Positions 8,149-17,519 are shown, numbered from the stretch's first letter. The stretch is 64,000 nt of DNA from Actinomycetes bacterium (GCA_021801795.1 JAJYXR010000014.1:1-64000), one strand, 5' to 3'. The notes: generated by a model not told the origin, from the letters alone. Program-made: numbers and translations.

Positions 8149-9342
8149 ATGGATTTCCGGCGCATCAACGGCCTGCCCCCATACGTCTTTGCCCATATCA
8201 ACGAGCTGAAGCTGGCCAGCCGCCGTGCGGGGCGTGATGTGATCGACCTGGGTTTCGGCAATCCGGACATCCCCTCCCCTGACGTGGCCGTGGAGAAGCT
8301 GGTGGAGGCTGCGCGTAACTCCCGAAATCACCGCTACTCCGCCAGCAGGGGGATCCCGAAGGTCCGCCAGGCTATCGCCTCGCTCTACCTGCGCCGGTTC
8401 GGGGTGGAGCTGGATCCCGAGACCGAGGTCGTGACCACCATCGGCGCCAAGGAAGGTCTCTCCCACCTGATGTGGGTGCTTCTCGGACCAGGTGACAGCG
8501 CGCTGGTACCCTCGCCGTCGTACCCGATACACATCTACTCACCCCTCTTCGCAGGTGCCGACGTCCGCCAGGTGAGGCTCGAGGGACCCGGTGACGAGGA
8601 CGGGACCTCCGAGGCCTTCTTCGCGAACCTGATGGAGTCCTGGGAGTCGGCCTGGCCCAAGCCGCGGGTGATCGTGCTGTCCTTCCCCCATAACCCGACC
8701 ACTGCCTGCGTGGACCTCGACTGGATGGAGCGCGTCGTGGCCTTTGCCCGAGAGCACGAGGTGGTGCTCGTGCACGACTTCGCGTACGCAGATCTCGCCT
8801 TCGACGGCTACTCGCCGCCCTCCATCCTCCAGGTGCCGGGGGCCAAGGAGGTGGCCGTCGAGCTCTACTCGCTCACCAAGTCCTTCTCGATGGCCGGATG
8901 GCGGATCGCCTTCCTGGTGGGCAACGCGGAGGTGGTGCAGGCTCTCACGAAGCTGAAGAGCTACCTCGACTACGGCATGTTCCAGCCGATCCAGATAGCG
9001 GCCATAGTGGCGATGAACGAGGCACCCGACTACCCGCTGCAGGTGAACCACATCTACCAGGCGCGCCGCGACGTTCTATGCGATGGGTTGAACAGGATCG
9101 GCTGGGCGGTGAAGCCGCCCAAGGGGACCATGTTCGTCTGGGCCCCCATCCCGGAGCCCTACAGGGACATGGGATCTCTCGAGTTCGCGAAGTACCTGGT
9201 GAGGGAGGCCGAGGTAGCGACCTCGCCAGGCGAGGGATTCGGCCCGGGGGGAGACGGGCACGTCCGCTTCGCCCTCATCGAGAACGAGCAGCGCATCGGG
9301 CAGGCAGTGAGGAACCTGAGGCGAGCCCTCACCAAGCTCTAG
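8149..9342 (+). CDS. PLP-dependent class I/II aminotransferase (AlaC-like)
   Basis: A 397-residue fold-type I aminotransferase. The PLP lysine is K244 in [12 protein letters not shown]; other landmarks are [12 protein letters not shown] near residue 38, the [17 protein letters not shown] segment that contacts PLP, and SFPHNPTT with the conserved Asn. The [27 protein letters not shown] opening is typical of the AlaC group (glutamate-pyruvate transaminase, alanine synthesis) and related aminotransferases; LL-diaminopimelate or aspartate aminotransferase is an alternative. The gene seems to be transcribed from its own leaderless promoter and ends just before the convergent RNase P RNA gene. Confidence 0.82.
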   Translation: MDFRRINGLPPYVFAHINELKLASRRAGRDVIDLGFGNPDIPSPDVAVEKLVEAARNSRNHRYSASRGIPKVRQAIASLYLRRFGVELDPETEVVTTIGAKEGLSHLMWVLLGPGDSALVPSPSYPIHIYSPLFAGADVRQVRLEGPGDEDGTSEAFFANLMESWESAWPKPRVIVLSFPHNPTTACVDLDWMERVVAFAREHEVVLVHDFAYADLAFDGYSPPSILQVPGAKEVAVELYSLTKSFSMAGWRIAFLVGNAEVVQALTKLKSYLDYGMFQPIQIAAIVAMNEAPDYPLQVNHIYQARRDVLCDGLNRIGWAVKPPKGTMFVWAPIPEPYRDMGSLEFAKYLVREAEVATSPGEGFGPGGDGHVRFALIENEQRIGQAVRNLRRALTKL

Positions 9343-9366
9343 GCGGCCGCTCCGAAGTCCTGCGGT

Positions 9367-9755
<389 letters not shown>

Positions 9756-9823
9756 AGCTGTAGTCTGCCAGTTCCGAGCCCCCCAGTCACGCGCCTGGCA
9801 CGGCTCCTCTGACATTCCTGGAT

Positions 9824-9829
9824 TAGTCT
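9824..9829 (+). promoter_or_regulatory. Leaderless -10 box (TAGTCT) for the xseA leader ORF
   Basis: TAGTCT ends 6 nt before a GTG at 9836 that opens a 22-codon frame ending on xseA. It matches the TAGnCT pattern seen before other genes in this window. Confidence 0.45.
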
Positions 9830-9835
9830 CGGCTT

Positions 9836-9904
9836 GTGATGCCTGAGCTACGCCCACCTCGAGCCCGGCTGGGTCGCGGCTGCAGGCCGGCGGAGCAGCC
9901 GTGA
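9836..9904 (+). CDS. Predicted 22-residue leader peptide coupled to xseA
   Basis: A frame starting GTG-ATG at 9836 runs 22 codons to a TGA at 9902-9904, which overlaps the xseA GTG at 9901 as GTGA. The peptide is Arg/Pro-rich with one Cys. It begins 6 nt after a TAGTCT box, so it could be translated from a leaderless mRNA and hand ribosomes to xseA, which has no good ribosome binding site of its own. No family is recognisable. It is a prediction from start position and overlap only. Confidence 0.35.
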   Translation: MMPELRPPRARLGRGCRPAEQP

Positions 9905-11289
9905 GGCGCGAGGGCATGGCCGGAGGCGGGGGGGCGTTCGACGATCCTTCTCCCGGGAGCCTGGAGGCGGCCAGGAAGGTGTTGTCGGTAGCCGCCCTGT
10001 ACTCCTCGATCGACGCGGTTCTCCAGGAGGCCTTCCCCCGTGGTGAGATCCTCTGGGTACGGGGAGAGATCCAGAAGATCATCCAGGCCCACAGTGGGCA
10101 CTGCTACATAGACCTGGTGGACCCTGATTCGGATGCATCCGGGCCCATCCCGGTTCTGAGCGTGAAGTGCTGGCGCGACGCGTGGCGCCGGTTGTCCGGG
10201 CAGCTAGCTGACCAGGGGGTGGTGCTGGCGGCAGGGTCGGTCGTCACCATCCGGGGGCACCTGGACCTCTATGCCCCGAGGGGGCAGGTCGGCTTCGTGG
10301 TGGAGGAGATCGACGTAGCCGACATGCTCGGTCGGCAGGCGGCGGCCAGGGCTGCGTTGATCGAGAAGCTCCGCACCGAGGGTCTGCTCTCGAGGAACCG
10401 GGCCCTCGGCAGGCCTCTCGTGCCGCTCCTGGTGGGTCTGGTGGCCAGCCCCGGTACCGAGGGCTACAACGATTTCCTGGGCCAGCTGGATGGCTCGGGG
10501 TTTGCTTTTCGTGTCCTCGTGTCGCCCACCCAGGTACAGGGGGCGGCTGCACCCCAGTCGATAGCCAGTGCCCTCGGAGCGCTCGCGGGTGCCGGGTGTG
10601 ACCTGGTCGCGCTGGTGCGTGGCGGTGGCTCGAAGGCCGACCTGGCAGCGTTCGATGCCGAGCCGGTGGCGCGGGCGGTGGCCATGATGGAGGTGCCGGT
10701 GTGGACAGGCATAGGTCATACCGGTGACCAGTCGGTGGCCGACATAGTGGCAGGCATGGCATTCATCACCCCGACAGAGTGTGCACAGGCCATCGTGGGC
10801 CAGGCAGCCATGTACTGGGACCAGGTATGCGACTCCGCGGCCCGCATCGCACGCTCGGCCTCGATGGCGCTGGAGTACGCGGGGAGGCGTGTGGGCACCT
10901 CGGCAGAGCTTCTGTGCTCGCATGCTCTGCGTCGGCTACAGAGTGCGCACGACTCCCTGGTTACCAGGAGGGCGCGGATGACCAGAGGTGCCCTGGCGAG
11001 CCTGGAGGCTGCTTCGGACGATCTCGTCCGGCGTGCCTGGAGGCTGGGACCGCTCGCAGATCGCCAGCTCCAGCTGGAGGCGCAGCGCATCGAGGCCCGC
11101 CGGAAGCTCTTGGCGGCCTACGACCTCGATCGGCAGCTGGCCCGTGGCTACACGATCACCACCGATCCCGATGGCCATATCATCCGGTCGGCCACGGCTC
11201 TTCGGGGAGGATCGGTGATGCGTACCCGCTTCGCCGACGGCGTGGTCGATTCGACGGTGACGAAAGCCCCGGGGCAAGCAGCTTCATGA
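9901..11289 (+). CDS. xseA: Exodeoxyribonuclease VII large subunit
   Basis: A 462-residue XseA, the catalytic subunit of exonuclease VII, which degrades single-stranded DNA into oligonucleotides. An OB-fold domain (about residues 26-135, SIDAVLQEAFPRGEILWVRGEI) is followed by the nuclease domain with VGLVASPGTEGYNDFL, LVALVRGGGSKADLAAFDAEPVARAV, PVWTGIGHTGDQSVADIVA and TPTECAQ, then a coiled-coil arm and the C-terminal LARGYTITTDPDG. The small subunit xseB follows 13 bp downstream. The GTG start overlaps the stop of a predicted leader peptide. Length and motif order are normal. Confidence 0.95.
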   Translation: MRREGMAGGGGAFDDPSPGSLEAARKVLSVAALYSSIDAVLQEAFPRGEILWVRGEIQKIIQAHSGHCYIDLVDPDSDASGPIPVLSVKCWRDAWRRLSGQLADQGVVLAAGSVVTIRGHLDLYAPRGQVGFVVEEIDVADMLGRQAAARAALIEKLRTEGLLSRNRALGRPLVPLLVGLVASPGTEGYNDFLGQLDGSGFAFRVLVSPTQVQGAAAPQSIASALGALAGAGCDLVALVRGGGSKADLAAFDAEPVARAVAMMEVPVWTGIGHTGDQSVADIVAGMAFITPTECAQAIVGQAAMYWDQVCDSAARIARSASMALEYAGRRVGTSAELLCSHALRRLQSAHDSLVTRRARMTRGALASLEAASDDLVRRAWRLGPLADRQLQLEAQRIEARRKLLAAYDLDRQLARGYTITTDPDGHIIRSATALRGGSVMRTRFADGVVDSTVTKAPGQAAS

Positions 11290-11302
11290 GGGAGGAGGAT
11301 GG

Positions 11303-11605
11303 ATGAGCGCCGAGTCGCTAGCAGGTGCTGCAGATGGTGGCGAGGATCTCTCCGGCGTCGGCTACGGGGAGCTGAGCCGGGAGCTCGATGAGATAGTCGC
11401 GTTCTTCGAGCAGCGTGAGGTGGATGTGGACCAGCTGGTGACGAAGCTGAGGAGGGCTGGAGCGATAGTAGAGGAGCTCGATCGCAGGGTTCGGGCGAGC
11501 CGCATCCAGGTGGAGCAACTGGTCCCGAGGCTCGGCTCGGTCGGAGCCACAGCAGAGATCCCTGAATACGAAGGGGATCTCCTGGATCCCGAGGACGGCG
11601 ACTAG
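11303..11605 (+). CDS. xseB: Exodeoxyribonuclease VII small subunit
   Basis: A 100-residue XseB that packs along the coiled coil of XseA. The core is YGELSRELDEIVAFFEQREV followed by DVDQLVTKLRRAGAIVEELDRRV (about residues 21-63), the conserved two-helix pattern of the family. The N- and C-termini are acidic extensions, and the C-terminal tail is longer than in most XseB. The ATG at 11303 follows GGGAGGAGG at a usual distance, which supports this start. It is the last gene of the xseA-xseB operon and converges on the P450 gene with no gap to speak of (stop at 11605, P450 stop at 11602). Confidence 0.88.
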   Translation: MSAESLAGAADGGEDLSGVGYGELSRELDEIVAFFEQREVDVDQLVTKLRRAGAIVEELDRRVRASRIQVEQLVPRLGSVGATAEIPEYEGDLLDPEDGD

Positions 11606-12882
11606 GAAAGCGTGACCGGCAACTCGACTAGTCCCCTGAGGGTGATGGTGTCGCGGTAGTGGACCTCCTCGGTGGCTAGATCGATCGAGGTGAAGCGTCT
11701 CAGCATCTCGGCGAACACCACCTGTCCCTCGGACCTCGCGAGTGCTGCACCCAGGCAGTAGTGGATACCACTCCCGAAGCTCATAGGAGGACCCTGGTCC
11801 CTGGTGATGTCGAACCGATCTGGGTCCTCGAAGCGCTCAGGGTCGCGGTTGGCCGCTCCGATGAGGGTCATGACCCAGTCGCCTCGCTCCACAGGGTGTC
11901 CGGCCACCTCGGTCGGTCGTATGGCTATCCGACCGTCCAACTGCACCGGGCTGTCGTATCGGAGCAGCTCCTCGACCGAGCGGGCCAGCCCAGCGGGATC
12001 GTCTAGCGTCCTTCGCAGCCTCCCCATCTCGTCGGGGTGGCGCAGGAGTGTGAGAAGTCCGTTCCCTATCAGGTTCGTGGTGGTCTCGAACCCTGCGGAG
12101 AAGAGCAGGATGGCGGTGGAGATCATCTCCTCCTCGCTCAGCTGGTCCGAGCCGTCACGCGCGGCGATGAGCTCCGAGAGCAGGTCTGACCGGGGTTCGC
12201 GGCGCCTGTCGGCTATCAGGGACTCGAAGTAGGACTCCATCTCGAGTCGGGCCTCCACGGCGCGCTCGAAGTGGATGCGCTGCGCGGTCGGCTCCAGGAG
12301 GGCGGTGGTGGCCCGCACGAGATCCTGGAACTGCATACGGTCAGCTCTGGGCACCCCGAGCAGCTCACCGATGACGCTGACGGGTAGCGGGAACGCGAGC
12401 TCGGTCATTATGTCGACGGGCTGGCCACCGGAGGCCTTCTCCGCCAGATCCAGGAGCAGCTCGGTGCATATCTCACGGACGCGATCCCGGAGTCCCTCGA
12501 CGGTATTCGGGGTGAAGGCCCGCGATACCAGGTTACGCAGGCGGGTGTGGTCGGGAGGGTTCATAGTGAGTATGGACTGGCGGTGGGCGAAGAAGTCCAT
12601 TACCTGCCTGATCTCCTCCTGGTCCATCCCGAAGCGCTCGAAGCGGTCCCGGCGCGCCTGGCGCAGCTCGTCCTCCGCAGCGGCCTTCCCGAAGGCTGGG
12701 CTGCGGAGGACCTGCTGGCAGTCCGCGTACCGGGTGAGCACCAGGGCGCCCATGCCCGAGATGAACAGCGGAGCGGTACTGCGGATGGTGGCGTAGCGCG
12801 GGTAGGGGTCCGCCCGCCCCTCGGGGGTCGCCAACAGCTCCATGAGCACCAGGTCAAGATCAGGTTCAGCGACGGCGGTCAC
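11602..12882 (-). CDS. Cytochrome P450
   Basis: A soluble bacterial P450 of 426 residues. The I-helix oxygen-binding motif is AGFETTTN (about residue 240), the K-helix ExxR is EELLRYDSP, and the heme loop is FGSGIHYCLGAALARSEG with the thiolate C376. All key residues are present. The GTG at 12882 is chosen because AAGGGGGG lies 5 nt upstream; an ATG at 12909 is the alternative. Bacterial P450s need ferredoxin and a ferredoxin reductase, and a reductase gene lies at 14761, though on the other strand. The CYP family resembles CYP107/CYP125-like soluble enzymes in layout, but the substrate cannot be named. The gene is divergent from the double-ACT gene. Confidence 0.9.
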   Translation of the reverse strand: MTAVAEPDLDLVLMELLATPEGRADPYPRYATIRSTAPLFISGMGALVLTRYADCQQVLRSPAFGKAAAEDELRQARRDRFERFGMDQEEIRQVMDFFAHRQSILTMNPPDHTRLRNLVSRAFTPNTVEGLRDRVREICTELLLDLAEKASGGQPVDIMTELAFPLPVSVIGELLGVPRADRMQFQDLVRATTALLEPTAQRIHFERAVEARLEMESYFESLIADRRREPRSDLLSELIAARDGSDQLSEEEMISTAILLFSAGFETTTNLIGNGLLTLLRHPDEMGRLRRTLDDPAGLARSVEELLRYDSPVQLDGRIAIRPTEVAGHPVERGDWVMTLIGAANRDPERFEDPDRFDITRDQGPPMSFGSGIHYCLGAALARSEGQVVFAEMLRRFTSIDLATEEVHYRDTITLRGLVELPVTLS

Positions 12883-12981
12883 TCGATCCCCCCTTCGTCG
12901 TCCCTCCATACTAGAGGTCTGGGGGTGAAAGGTGAAGCGGAGCGTGACCTGGCGCGCCGCCGGGTGTGCCAGCATGGCGGC

Positions 12982-13548
12982 ATGGCACGTTTCGCATTGA
13001 GCGCCCTCGGCGTGGACCGACCGGGCATCGTGGCCGCCCTCAGCGGTGCGCTGGCTTCCAAGGGGCTGAACCTGGCGGACTCGACCATGACGGTCCTCCA
13101 GGGGCACTTCGCCGTACTGCTCGTCATCGAGGCGCCCGATGGCACCAGCGCAGCCGAGCTGGAGGCTGCACTGGAGGTGCCTGCAGGGGAGCTCGACCTG
13201 GTGCTCTCGGTGAGGCCGCTGGCTGAGTTGCCCGAGCGAGGAACCCAGGTGGGTTCCTCGCTCGGGAATGATCCCGAGGAGCGCGAGCCCTGGGTGCTCT
13301 CTGTGCATGGTGCGGACCGCCCTGGGATCGTGCATGCGATCACCTCTGTGCTGGCAGGGGAGGGGGCGAACATCGTCGACCTGTCGACCCACCTGGTAGG
13401 CGACGACCTCGCCCCGCTCTACACCATGCATATGGCTCTCAGCGTTCCCCGGGGATCTTCCAGGCTGTTGGCAGCGCGCGTCATCGAGGTCGGCGCGAGC
13501 CTCGGTGTGCACTGCCAGATGAACCCTGGCGACTCCGATCTGCTGTGA
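12982..13548 (+). CDS. Double ACT-domain protein (GcvR-like)
   Basis: A 188-residue protein made of two ACT domains. The first is FALSALGVDRPGIVAALSGAL at residues 4-24, the second VLSVHGADRPGIVHAITSVL at about 107-126; both carry the DRPGIV ligand-binding turn. ACT pairs of this type are found in glycine cleavage repressor-like proteins and bind amino acids to control other proteins. There is no DNA-binding domain. The ATG at 12982 gives a start right before the first ACT strand. Its stop overlaps the deformylase start as GTGA, opening a run of four coupled genes (ACT, def, MBL, ferredoxin reductase). The bound amino acid is not known. Confidence 0.82.
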   Translation: MARFALSALGVDRPGIVAALSGALASKGLNLADSTMTVLQGHFAVLLVIEAPDGTSAAELEAALEVPAGELDLVLSVRPLAELPERGTQVGSSLGNDPEEREPWVLSVHGADRPGIVHAITSVLAGEGANIVDLSTHLVGDDLAPLYTMHMALSVPRGSSRLLAARVIEVGASLGVHCQMNPGDSDLL

Positions 13549-14045
13549 GCATCAGGCCGGTGCTGGTGCTGCCGGATCCGATCCTGAGCAGACCCTCCGA
13601 GGCGGTGGGCGCGCCGGGACCGGCCGCGCTTGCTCTGGCAGGGGACCTCGTGGACACCATGCGCGCCTCCCCGGCGTGTGTCGGTCTGGCCGCTCCCCAG
13701 ATAGGCGTCGGCCTGAGGGCCTTCGTGATGGACGTCAGCGCTCACCCCAAGGCGCGCTCCTGCCACGGGCTGGTGGTGCTCTTCGATCCGGAGCTGCTGG
13801 AGTCCTCGGGCCCCGAGGTCGCCCGCGAAGGCTGCATGAGCGTGCCCGACCTGACCGGCGACGTGAGGCGCGCCACGCGCGTGGTGGTCTCGGGCACGAC
13901 CCCGGAGGGCGAGCGCAGGGTCCTGGAGGCCGACGCCTTCGAGGCGAGGGCCCTGCTGCACGAGATGGATCATCTGGACGGCGCGGTGTTCCTGGACCGG
14001 GTCACGGGGCCCCACGCGGTGTTCCCGCGTAAGGTGTACCGGTGA
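13545..14045 (+). CDS. def: Peptide deformylase
   Basis: A 166-residue deformylase that removes formyl groups from new protein N-termini. All three family motifs are present: GLAAPQIGV (motif 1), EGCMSVP (motif 2, with the metal-binding Cys) and HEMDHLDG at 139-146 (motif 3, with both metal His and the catalytic Glu). EGCMS replaces the commoner EGCLS. The GTG start overlaps the ACT-protein stop and its own stop overlaps the next gene. Length is near the normal 165-190. It is probably one of more than one deformylase gene, since it sits outside the usual def-fmt context. Confidence 0.93.
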   Translation: MSIRPVLVLPDPILSRPSEAVGAPGPAALALAGDLVDTMRASPACVGLAAPQIGVGLRAFVMDVSAHPKARSCHGLVVLFDPELLESSGPEVAREGCMSVPDLTGDVRRATRVVVSGTTPEGERRVLEADAFEARALLHEMDHLDGAVFLDRVTGPHAVFPRKVYR

Positions 14046-14764
14046 CCACGCCGAGCGATCGCCTCTACTTCCGCCAGCTCCTCTCGGGGCGGGATTTCGC
14101 ACGCCAGGATCCGGTGGCGCGTCAGATGCTCAACTTCTGCTACCTGATCGGCGACCGCGAGACCGGCGACGCGTTGGTGGTGGACCCAGCCTACGACGTC
14201 GGTGGTCTGCTCGAGATCCTGGAAGCCGACTCCATGAGCCTGAGGGGCGTGCTGGCCACCCACTACCACCCTGACCACGTCGGAGGCGACATGATGGGAT
14301 ACGGGATTCAAGGTGTCGCAGCTCTGCTCGAGCGCGCCTGCGTGCCCGTCCATGTCCAGCGGGCGGAGGTTCCCTGGGTGCAGCGCACGACCGGGCTGGG
14401 TGAGGCGGAGCTGGTCGCCCACGACAGCGGCGACCTGGTGATGGCCGGTGAGATCGGTGTGGAGCTGGTGCACACCCCTGGCCACACCCCCGGCAGCCAG
14501 TGCTTCTCGGTGGCAGGCCGGCTGGTATCCGGCGACACCCTCTTCCTGGAGGGATGCGGTCGCACAGATCTGCCAGGAGGTGATCCAGAGGCGATGTACG
14601 AGTCGCTCACCAAGCGCCTGGCTCGTTTCGGCGACGACACCGTCCTCTACCCAGGCCACCTCTACGCGCCGGAGCCCTCGGCGACCCTGGGAGAGACCCG
14701 CCGGAGCAACTATGTCTTGCGACCGGTCGGCCCGCAGCAGTGGCTGGCCATGTTCGGCAGGTGA
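14042..14764 (+). CDS. MBL-fold hydrolase, persulfide dioxygenase / glyoxalase II-like
   Basis: A 240-residue metallo-beta-lactamase fold protein. The metal motif is THYHPDHVGG at about residue 76-85, followed by TPGHTPGSQCF and SGDTLFLEGCGRTDLPGGDP, the last being typical of the ETHE1-like persulfide dioxygenase and related hydroxyacylglutathione hydrolase group. The C-terminal LYPGHLY supplies the last metal His. Either a persulfide dioxygenase acting on thiol persulfides or a thioester hydrolase is possible. The start and stop both overlap neighbours (GTGA), coupling it to def and the reductase. Confidence 0.8.
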   Translation: MTTPSDRLYFRQLLSGRDFARQDPVARQMLNFCYLIGDRETGDALVVDPAYDVGGLLEILEADSMSLRGVLATHYHPDHVGGDMMGYGIQGVAALLERACVPVHVQRAEVPWVQRTTGLGEAELVAHDSGDLVMAGEIGVELVHTPGHTPGSQCFSVAGRLVSGDTLFLEGCGRTDLPGGDPEAMYESLTKRLARFGDDTVLYPGHLYAPEPSATLGETRRSNYVLRPVGPQQWLAMFGR

Positions 14765-15960
14765 GGCGCGTGGTGGTGGTGGGCGCCTCGCTGGCGGGGA
14801 TGCGGGCGGCAGAGTCCCTGAGGTCCGAGGGCTTCGCTGGCGAGCTCGCGGTGGTCGGAGCTGAAGGTCACCTTCCCTACGACAGGCCCCCGCTGTCGAA
14901 GCAGTTCCTCCAGGGCACATGGGATCGGGCGAGGATAGCCCTGCGATCCGAGGAGAGGCTTGGGGCTCTTGGCCTGGATCTCCGCCTAGGTGCAGTCGCA
15001 GCCGATCTGGATCCCGTGGGGCACCTGGTTCACCTGTCGGATGGCGACGAGCTGGCCTACGACGGTCTCGTGGTGGCCACCGGCGCAGCTCCGAGGACAC
15101 TGCCGGGGTCGGAGGGGCTCACCTGGGTTCACGTCCTGCGAACCCTCGACGACGCGGAGTCGCTGAGGTCTGCCTTCGCCCAAGGCGCGCAGAGGATGGT
15201 GGTGGTCGGTGCGGGCTTCATCGGCTCCGAGGTCGCATCCAGCTGCCGGGCGATGGGAATGGACGTCACCGTGGTCGAGGCTCTCGAGGTGCCCCTGTCG
15301 GGAGTCCTGGGGGAGCAGATGGGCAGGGTCTGTGCTGATCTCCACCAGGAGAACGGCGTCGAGCTGGTCACCGGGGTGGGCGTGGTGGGCTTCGAGGAGC
15401 CAGAGGTTGGCTCCAGGCGCATAAGGCTCTCTGATGGGAGGCTGCTGCCAGCCGACGTGGCAGTCGTGGGCATAGGGGTGACGCCGGCGACCAGCTGGCT
15501 GGAGGGCTCCGGTCTGGAGGTCGCCAACGGCGTGCACTGCGACGGGCGACTCTTCGCCGCGCCAGACGTGGTCGTCGCCGGGGACGTGGCCAACTGGCTG
15601 GACGAGGCGACCGGCGATCGGGTCCGGATAGAGCACTGGACCAACGCGGCCGAGCAGGGCGTGCTGGCAGGGAGGAACCTCCTCTCAGGCAGCTCGGACG
15701 CAGCCCCCTATGACGCAGTTCCCTACTTCTGGTCCGACGTATACGGCTCGAAGATCCAGGTGCTCGGCCGGCCTGGGCCCGACGACCAGGTGGTGGTGGT
15801 GCATGGTTCGACAGGCGAGAAGCGCTTCGTCGCCCTCTACGAGCGCCGCGGCCGGCTTTCGGGCGTGCTCGGCTTCAGCTCCCCGCGCCAGGTCATGTCC
15901 ATGCGTGCACAACTGGTGAGCCAGGCCAGGTTCGACGAGGCACTGGCGGCGTTCACCTGA
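14761..15960 (+). CDS. FAD-dependent ferredoxin reductase (rhodocoxin/putidaredoxin reductase type)
   Basis: A 399-residue NAD(P)H:ferredoxin oxidoreductase. The FAD Rossmann motif is VVVVGASLAGMRAAESLR at the N-terminus, followed by LPYDRPPLSKQFL, the NAD motif MVVVGAGFIGSEVASSCR near 145 and the second FAD segment VVVAGDVANW near 275. The C-terminal reductase domain (YFWSDVYGSKIQVLG) is typical of the group that serves P450s and dioxygenases. The GTG at 14761 overlaps the preceding stop; a start 7 codons earlier is less likely. It could supply the P450 at 11602-12882, though no ferredoxin gene is visible here. A 14-bp perfect palindrome at 15975-15988 follows the stop and may help end transcription. 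Confidence 0.87.
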   Translation: MRRVVVVGASLAGMRAAESLRSEGFAGELAVVGAEGHLPYDRPPLSKQFLQGTWDRARIALRSEERLGALGLDLRLGAVAADLDPVGHLVHLSDGDELAYDGLVVATGAAPRTLPGSEGLTWVHVLRTLDDAESLRSAFAQGAQRMVVVGAGFIGSEVASSCRAMGMDVTVVEALEVPLSGVLGEQMGRVCADLHQENGVELVTGVGVVGFEEPEVGSRRIRLSDGRLLPADVAVVGIGVTPATSWLEGSGLEVANGVHCDGRLFAAPDVVVAGDVANWLDEATGDRVRIEHWTNAAEQGVLAGRNLLSGSSDAAPYDAVPYFWSDVYGSKIQVLGRPGPDDQVVVVHGSTGEKRFVALYERRGRLSGVLGFSSPRQVMSMRAQLVSQARFDEALAAFT

Positions 15961-16017
15961 GCCGAGCCGGTCTCGTCTCGGCCGAGACGCCCGGTGGCTG
16001 GCCTGTGGCCGAGCCAA

Positions 16018-17439
16018 TCAGCCGCGGAGCAACTCGGCCACCCGAAAGGCCAGGTCTATGGCCTGGCGGGCGTTCAGCCTGGGATCACAGGTCGTGGTGT
16101 AGCGCTCGTGAAGCTGGTCCTCCGCGATGTCCCCGAATCCACCCAGGCACTCGGTCACGTCGTCGCCGGTGAGCTCTACGTGCACCCCACCTGGCCATGT
16201 GCCCACCTCGCGATGTGCCTCGAAGAAGCCCCGCAGTTCGTCGACGATGTCGTCGAACCGCCTGGTCTTGTGTCCGGTCTCACTGAGAAAGGTGTTCGCG
16301 TGCATGGGGTCGCATACCCAGACGACCGGATGTCCTTTCCTGGTGAGGCCCTCCAGGAGCGGTGGCAGGCGGTCCCGGACGGCTGGGGCACCCATGCGGG
16401 TGATGAGCGTCAGACGCCCCGGTACCCGGCCGGGATTCAGACGCTCGCAGATGCACTCCAGCTCCGCGAGGTCGGCTCCTGGGCCTACCTTGCAACCGAC
16501 GGGGTTATGGATCCCAGAGAGGAACTCGATGTGCGCTCCATCTAGCTGGCGTGTCCTCTCGCCTACCCAGAGCATGTGGGCCGAGCAGTCGTAGAAGTCG
16601 CCGGTCAACGAATCCTGTCTCGTAAGGGCCTGCTCGTAGCCCAGTATGAGCGCCTCGTGGCTCGTGAAGAAGTCGACCTGGTGCAGTGCCTCCTCCACCG
16701 CCAGGTCTATGCCGCATGCCGCCATGAAGCGCAGAGCCCGGTCTATCTCCCCTGCTATGCGCTCGTAGCGCTGGCCCTCGGCCGAGGAGGCGACGAACTG
16801 CTGGTTCCAGGCGTGTGCCTGGGACAGGTCGGCGAAGCCGCCCTTGGTGAAAGCCCGGAGCAGGTTCAGGGTAGAAGCAGACTGGTGGTAGGCGGCTATC
16901 AACCGCCCCGGGTCGGGAACCCGGGCATCGGCGACGGGGATGTCGTCGTTCACCATGTGGCCGCGGAACGCTGGGAGCTCGATGCCCTCCACGGTCTCGG
17001 TAGGCGAGGAGCGGGGTTTCGCGAACTGGCCTGCGATCCGCCCTATCTTCACCACCGGCACCCCTGCGCCGTAGGTGAGCACCACCGCCATCTGGAGGAT
17101 CACCCGCAGCTTGTCGCGTATGGCGTCGGCAGAGAACTCCGAGAACGACTCGGAGCAGTCGCCGGCCTGCAGCACGAAGGCTCTTCCTGCTGCCGCCTGA
17201 GCCAGTGCACCCGTCAGGCGCCGTGCCTCGCCCGCGAAGACCAGCGGCGGCAGGCCCGATAGCTGCTTCAACACCCTGTCGAGGGCTGCCTCGTCTGGCC
17301 ACTCCGGCTGCTGGAGGGCCGGACGGGCCTTCCAGCTGTCGGGGCTCCAGCTCGCATGTGGGGTGCTGCCAGCCGGAGCACCCGGTGCCCGGACGCTCTC
17401 GGGCATGGGGCTGTCATGGCTCGATCTCGGCGACGGCAT
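16018..17439 (-). CDS. aroG: Class II 3-deoxy-D-arabino-heptulosonate 7-phosphate synthase
   Basis: A 473-residue plant/actinobacterial-type (class II) DAHP synthase, the first step of the shikimate pathway (phosphoenolpyruvate plus erythrose 4-phosphate). Clear signatures are PLVFAGEARRLTGALAQAA, VLQAGDCSESF with the metal Cys, KIGRIAGQFAKPRS, FTSHEALILGYEQALTRQDS, VGCKVGPGADLAEL, TLITRMGA and VWVCDPMHANT. Length fits the family. The first 40 residues are Pro/Ser-rich and poorly conserved-looking. The ATG at 17439 lies 6 nt after TAGGCT on the minus strand, so translation is probably leaderless. It is divergent from an LLM oxidoreductase that has the same type of promoter. Confidence 0.95.
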   Translation of the reverse strand: MPSPRSSHDSPMPESVRAPGAPAGSTPHASWSPDSWKARPALQQPEWPDEAALDRVLKQLSGLPPLVFAGEARRLTGALAQAAAGRAFVLQAGDCSESFSEFSADAIRDKLRVILQMAVVLTYGAGVPVVKIGRIAGQFAKPRSSPTETVEGIELPAFRGHMVNDDIPVADARVPDPGRLIAAYHQSASTLNLLRAFTKGGFADLSQAHAWNQQFVASSAEGQRYERIAGEIDRALRFMAACGIDLAVEEALHQVDFFTSHEALILGYEQALTRQDSLTGDFYDCSAHMLWVGERTRQLDGAHIEFLSGIHNPVGCKVGPGADLAELECICERLNPGRVPGRLTLITRMGAPAVRDRLPPLLEGLTRKGHPVVWVCDPMHANTFLSETGHKTRRFDDIVDELRGFFEAHREVGTWPGGVHVELTGDDVTECLGGFGDIAEDQLHERYTTTCDPRLNARQAIDLAFRVAELLRG

Positions 17440-17445
17440 GGTACA

Positions 17446-17451
17446 AGCCTA
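17446..17451 (-). promoter_or_regulatory. Leaderless -10 box (TAGGCT) for aroG
   Basis: On the minus strand TAGGCT ends 6 nt before the aroG ATG, with no ribosome binding site between. Confidence 0.55.
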
Positions 17452-17513
17452 AAGCCTGCGCAGAGGACTCGTAGCCGCTCGGCGATCTCGGGCGACGGGG
17501 GGCCCCTTCACCC

Positions 17514-17519
17514 TAGGCT
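17514..17519 (+). promoter_or_regulatory. Leaderless -10 box (TAGGCT) for LLM oxidoreductase
   Basis: TAGGCT ends 7 nt before the ATG at 17527. It forms a divergent pair with the aroG box, 62 bp away. Confidence 0.55.

Noticed and set aside
13970..15100. 376-codon minus-strand frame
   Set aside because: Antisense to the MBL and ferredoxin reductase genes, which have full motif sets.
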